NCBI GenBank assembly: GCA_947683425.1
Contig: CANTUQ010000109.1
Coordinates: 650,501 to 714,500 of the forward strand
Direction: 5' to 3'
DNA: 64,000 nucleotides
DNA from: Excoecaria cochinchinensis
Lineage: Eukaryota > Streptophyta > Magnoliopsida > Malpighiales > Euphorbiaceae
Made by a program: the position numbers and the translations under genes
Notes under the pieces: model-generated
Told to the model about the DNA's origin: nothing
Database searches by the model: none
What the model saw: the letters and a program-made list of their open reading frames with translations, nothing else
Shown: piece after piece, positions 60,034 to 64,000 of the stretch
Layout: each line of letters opens with the position of its first letter
How positions within the stretch are numbered: the first letter of the stretch is position 1

Positions 60034-61154
60034 GTTTCTTTTCCTAATTTAACAAGATTGGAGGTGGTGGATTGCAATAGTTTGAAGCATATATTTAAAA
60101 CTTCAATCGCTAAAAGTCTTTTGCAACTGAAAAGTCTTGTGATAGAGAATTGTAAATTGATGGAAGAGATAATACTAACAGAGGAATTTGAAGCAGAAGA
60201 GAGAACTGATAAGATAGTGTTTTCAAAGTTGGACTTTCTTCAACTCAGATGGCTTCCAAATCTCATTAGATTCAGCAATGGTTATTTCATTGAATTTCAG
60301 TTGTTGAGAGAAATGATAATAATCGACTGTCAAACATTGAAGAATTTTGTCACCAATATTTCAAATAACAATAATGATGTTCGGTCACTCTTCAATGAAA
60401 TGGTAGTATGCTTACATCTCTTTCTTTTTTATTCTTTTCACATTTTATTTGCTCTAACTTAACATTTACTTTGTCTTAATCAAAATTTTTAGCTACATTA
60501 ACCAATAATTTGCATAAGATGCATTAAGTAATTTGACTATTAAGTAGATACATCTAAATATTTTAAAAAGATAATCCCATCCTACCAAATAATATTTTTC
60601 TTTAATGTTGAAGTGGAACTTAAACTCAACTTCTAATACTTCTTTTAGATCACTTAGTTGGAGCATATATGCACACACATACCCATGACTTAGTTTAGGA
60701 TTTACGAGATGCTCTTTTATATTTTATTTTTAGGGTTAGTTGCTATTATTCTTTCTAATATGGATTATGTTATGGAAGATAATAATAAAAAAATTGATAT
60801 AATAGGATGTGTAGTTGTAAGATATTAAATATATTTTATTATGTGTATAAGAATTCATCATCCATTCATTTCTTTTAAATGGTTATAAATTAATCATTAC
60901 GATATTCAATCACTTTTCAATGAAATGGTGATAATCTTATCTGAGTTATGTTTAGCCAGTAATTTACATTTTGTGTGTGTGTTGGAAAGTTAGTTATGTT
61001 TATGCTATACTCTTGGAAGGACACATTACTGAGAATAATAATAATTATTGGCAATGGCAGGCTATATTTCCTAATTTACAGACAATGGAGGTGACTGACG
61101 TGGATAATTTGGAATATATATGGCATGGTCAATTCGCAGATGATGATTCCTTCT

Positions 61155-61306
61155 TGTGAGGTAAAGTCAGTTGTTCATCATATATTGATATGACAGAGTA
61201 TATATACATATATGTAGTGGAGCTGAAGTGAAAGACTGCAGCAGCCACCTGTACAAAGAACCCCAAAAATAATAATAAAAATATAGAGTATTTATATTGC
61301 CTAATA
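61155..61306 (-). repeat. Copia-3 3' LTR, very short
   Basis: Between the polypurine-like ATGGGGGG (read on the minus strand, 61307-61314) and the NLR2 exon lie only about 152 bp. On the minus strand they open TATTAGGCAATATAAATA (TG expected, so a G-to-A change) and end CTTTACCTCACA. The opening contains a TATAAATA box. The boundary rests on comparison with NLR1. Confidence 0.7.
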
Positions 61307-61313
61307 CCCCCCA

Positions 61314-64000
61314 TCAAACCGATGCTGATGAAGATGTCAGACACAGTTGATTGCGCAAGAAAAGAAATCGAGGAGAAGGCAGAGGTTTGGTAAATATATC
61401 ACCAATCTGATCTTCAGTAGCTAGAAATTTGATGAGTAATTGGCCACTAGCAACTTTCTCACGAACAAAATGAAAATCAAGTTCAATGTGTTTTGTCCGG
61501 GCATGAAAGACTGGATTGTGGGACAGATAAATAGCTCCTATATTATCACACCAAAGAGTAGGGGTTGGCGTGGAAATGCCAAGCTCACCCAGTAAAGATT
61601 GAACCCACATAAGTTCAGCGGTACCATTAGCTAGTGACTTGTATTCACTCTCAGTAGAGGAGCGAGCAACGGTTGGTTGTTTCTTTGCAACCCAAGAGAT
61701 GATGTTGTTGCCAAGGTAGACAGCATAGCCATTTGTAGAACGACGGTCATCCTGATCACCACCCCAGTCACTGTCAGAGAAGCATTGTAAGGCAAGAGAG
61801 GAGTCAGAGCGAAGGAAGATACCAAAATCAATGGTGTGGGCAACATAGCGGAGCAAGCGCTTCAAAGCCTTCCAGTGAGACTCAGTAGGAGAGTGCATAA
61901 ACTGACATAACTTGTTGACAGCAAAGCAAATGTCAGGCCTAGTGGTAGTCGCATATTGTAGAGCACCAAGAATCTGTCTATACGGTTTGCCATCAAGGAG
62001 AGCTGGACCATCAGATTTGTGCAATGAAGGGGATGTAGCAATGGGAGTGAGGCAACCTTTGATATTGCTGAAGCCATGTGAGTCAAGAAGGTCACTTAAA
62101 TACTTATGTTGAGAAAGAAAAATGCCTTTAGATGACCGAACTGCCTCAATACCCAGAAAGTAGGATAATTCCCCAAGGTCCTTGATTGGGAACTCAGATT
62201 GTAATTTGCTAATAACACCAGCAACAGCATGAGCTGAACTCCCAGTAATAAGAATATCATCTATATAAACAAGAATGAAGAGGCAAACATCATGAGTGCG
62301 ACAAATAAATAGAGAATTATCAGATTGGGAAGTAACAAAGCTGATACTCCAAAGAAAATGCTTCAGTCTATCAAACCACGCCCGAGGGGCCTGCTTGAGC
62401 CCATAGAGGGACTTATGTAATTTACAAACATAATCAGGTCGAGCAGGATCAATAAAGCCACGCGGTTGATCCATGTAAATAGGAACATCCAAAAAACCAT
62501 GTAAGAAAGCATTTGACACATCCAGCTGTTTAATTTGCCATCCCTGAGTAACAACATAGGCAAGCACAGTGCGAATAGTGGTGGCTTTGACAACTGGACT
62601 GAAAGTCTCTTTGTAGTCTATATCAGCCTGTTGATGAAAGCCCTTAGCAACCAACCGAGCTTTGTAGCGCTCAACCGAACCATCAGGTCGTCGTTTAATG
62701 CGGTAAATCCATTTATTGCCAACAATATTGGTATTTGAAGGGCATGGCACAAGGCTCCAAGTATTAGTTGACAAAAGAGCATTATACTCTTGCTGCATGG
62801 CATCCTGCCAATGGGAGTGAGCTTTGGCCTTAGAAAAGGTGGTGGGTTCAGTTTGGAGGAAGGAGGGATCGGGTAGAGGAGAAGTGGGTTTAGAGAGGGT
62901 GGTTTTAGCGGCATGAAGGAGATGTTTGGGCTTGGGCTTGGGGTTGGGCCGTAGGGTCATGGAGTGGGTTTTATGGGGTGCTGGTGGATTAGTGAAAAGA
63001 GCAGGTGCTGGTGGAGAATAGGTAGTAAGGTCAACTACCAAATCCAACCCAGGAGTGGATTGAGATAACGAAGGGGAGGGAAGTGTGGATAAAGCAGGAG
63101 AGTCGGTTGAAATGGATGAGGTTGAGGGAGTCGTCGGTGGAATTGATAAGGAAGGAGGTGGATTGAAAGTAGAATTGTTGATAGGACTGCTGTCATTTGG
63201 ATTTGAATGAGCAGAGGAGGATGAGGATAAGGAATTAGATAAGGATAATGAAGAAGAGGTTGGATGAAGATGAGAAACCAAACCTGGTGGAGTTGGAGTA
63301 GGAGTGTGCCACACGTCCAACCAAGAAGATGAAGTGTGCAAAGAGGCCGGCGGAGCTGATGGAGAATCACTGGCAAACAGAAATTGGGTCTCATCAAAGA
63401 CCACATGCTTAGCAATATAGATTCTACCAGTGCTTTTGTCCATACATAGAGTACCAGAATGATTTGTAGAGAGTCCTAAGTTGACACAAGGCTTGCTTCT
63501 AAAAGCAAATTTATGGGAATTATAAGGACGAAGAAGTGGGTAAACAGTACAACCAAACACACGTAAAGATTTGTAATCAAATTTCTTGCCATAGAGTTTA
63601 AAATAAGGGGTTTGATTTTTGAGGACTGGTGTAGGCATTAGGTTAATAGTGAAAACAGCATGTTGAAAAGCATGGCTCCAATATTTGAAAGGTAATTTAG
63701 CATGAGCAAGAATGGTTAAACCACTATCAACAACATGTCTTATTTTCCTCTCGGCAATTCCATTCTGTTCATGTGTGTGGGGACAGGCCAATCTATGTAA
63801 AATGCCATGTTTTTGAAGAAAGGAATATAAGGACCTATATTCACCTCCCCAGTCGGATTGAAGTGCTTTGAGTGGGAGATTAAATTGTTTTTCAACCAAT
63901 GTTTTAAAATTAACAAAGCAATTGAATACATCAGATTTATTTTTAAGAAAAAAAAATCCATGTGAAACGAGTGAAATCATCCACTAGAATAAGAAAATAA
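61314..64000 (-). CDS. Copia-3 pol polyprotein, partial with a frameshift
   Basis: Minus-strand frame of 888 codons (63980-61314). It holds the second half of the integrase core (SDWGGEYRS, NGIAERKIRHV), the C-terminal linker rich in Ser, Pro and Thr (about 63400-62900), RT (NKWIYRIKRRPDGSVERYKA, SLYGLKQAPRAWF, LVYIDDILI near 62260) and RNase H (CFSDSDWGG, STESEYKSLA, LWCDNIGA), ending at TGA 61314. Upstream, the sequence that should read VDDFTRFTW is one nucleotide out of frame because of a 9-T run (63948-63956) where 8 are expected. The apparent start Met at 63980 is not a real start. RT and RNase H look intact. Confidence 0.9.

Larger units (their letters stand above)
48723..61154 (+). pseudogene. 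NLR2: CC-NB-ARC-LRR pseudogene, paralogue of NLR1
   Basis: The head (ATG 48723, MSVYLSILKQW) runs to 48975, where Copia-2 is inserted; coding resumes at 55718 (SYVEKL). A 2-nt deletion near 55765 then shifts the frame to a stop. From about 55800 the NLR1-like frame continues: P-loop GVYGLGGVGKTT, kinase-2 now LIILNDIW (Asp to Asn), GLPF in place of GLPL, MHD intact. TGA replaces Trp at 57080-57082, and LRRs continue to the donor after 58240. Further exons are 60034-60402 and 61061-61154. The last is cut by Copia-3 after GATTCCTTCT. NLR1 exon 2 has no separate counterpart. It cannot make a full receptor. Confidence 0.93.
39343..64000. repeat. Segmental duplication, unit B (continues past the window)
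   Basis: Collinear with unit A from 12112: MULE fragment, AT-rich DNA with the CCGGCAC hairpin, NLR head plus LOG, then NLR2 with its introns. Differences include a PIF/Harbinger-like insertion, a deletion between the LOG exon and the downstream repeat, a 5-kb stretch with MULE-C, two Copia insertions and loss of one LRR exon block. The subtilase copy, if any, would lie beyond the right edge. Confidence 0.85.
61155..64000 (-). mobile_element. Copia-3: retrotransposon in an NLR2 LRR exon, 3' part
   Basis: Minus-strand Copia whose 3' end lies at 61155, within the exon corresponding to NLR1 exon 4. NLR1 reads GATTCCTTCTGCAAAC where NLR2 reads GATTCCTTCT and then TGTGAGG of the element. The 5' part and the other target copy lie beyond the right edge. 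The lineage differs from Copia-1 and Copia-2 (YIDDIL, Ser/Pro-rich linker, very short LTR). Confidence 0.9.

Noticed and set aside
61129..61344. Minus-strand frame over the NLR2/Copia-3 junction
   Set aside because: It spans an LTR and exon antisense sequence and has no coding features.

Overview
This is nuclear DNA from a flowering plant, most likely a eudicot. It is AT-rich, with intron-containing genes whose splice sites are GT/AG. It holds CC-NB-ARC-LRR resistance genes of the RPS2/At4g27190 type, subtilase, LOG and metallo-hydrolase fragments, and many plant transposon families (Copia, a Ty3-type solo LTR, CACTA, hAT, MULE, PIF/Harbinger). I cannot name the species. No RNA genes or CRISPR arrays were seen.

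Layout. 1-3424 is the decayed minus-strand body of a Copia element running off the left edge. 4651-5210 is a CACTA-like remnant. 5211-8126 is a complete non-autonomous CACTA element with a TTG target duplication. 8165-9130 is an LTR-like GC-rich block related to sequence inside that CACTA. 9512-10960 holds remnants of a PhnP-like metallo-hydrolase gene and of an unrecognised membrane protein gene. From about 12112 to the right edge the window is a tandem segmental duplication with a period of 27.2 kb. Unit A (12112-39342) holds a MULE fragment, a resistance-gene head joined to a LOG exon, the resistance gene NLR1 and a subtilase pseudogene. Unit B (39343 onward) repeats this order with a MULE fragment, head plus LOG, and NLR2, then leaves the window inside NLR2.

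NLR1 (21140-34476) is the one host gene that looks intact. It has six in-frame exons giving about 1640 residues, with every NB-ARC motif present. Two features are odd: an N-terminus built on short tandem repeats, and a last exon that encodes an Asp/Glu-rich tail. NLR2 is a pseudogene. A young 6.7-kb Copia element with near-identical LTRs sits in its first exon, a second Copia sits in an LRR exon, and it also carries a 2-nt deletion, a TGG-to-TGA stop and a kinase-2 Asp-to-Asn change.

The two units serve as each other's empty-site controls, so insertions can be placed to the base: a hAT element (14046-16913), a PIF/Harbinger-like element (40365-41146), a microsatellite-bearing element (about 19091-20168) and Copia-2 (48976-55712). 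A 2.5-kb solo LTR (35652-38152, target duplication GAAAC) splits the subtilase pseudogene. A more complete but still broken MULE (43964-46990) lies only in unit B. Conserved ACCGGCAC palindromes lie upstream of all three mudrA copies.

The points most worth following up are the acidic last exon of NLR1 with a basic extension in the next frame, the repeat-built NLR N-terminus, the predicted splicing that would give Copia-2 a start codon inside its own LTR, and the head-LOG chimera carried in both units.
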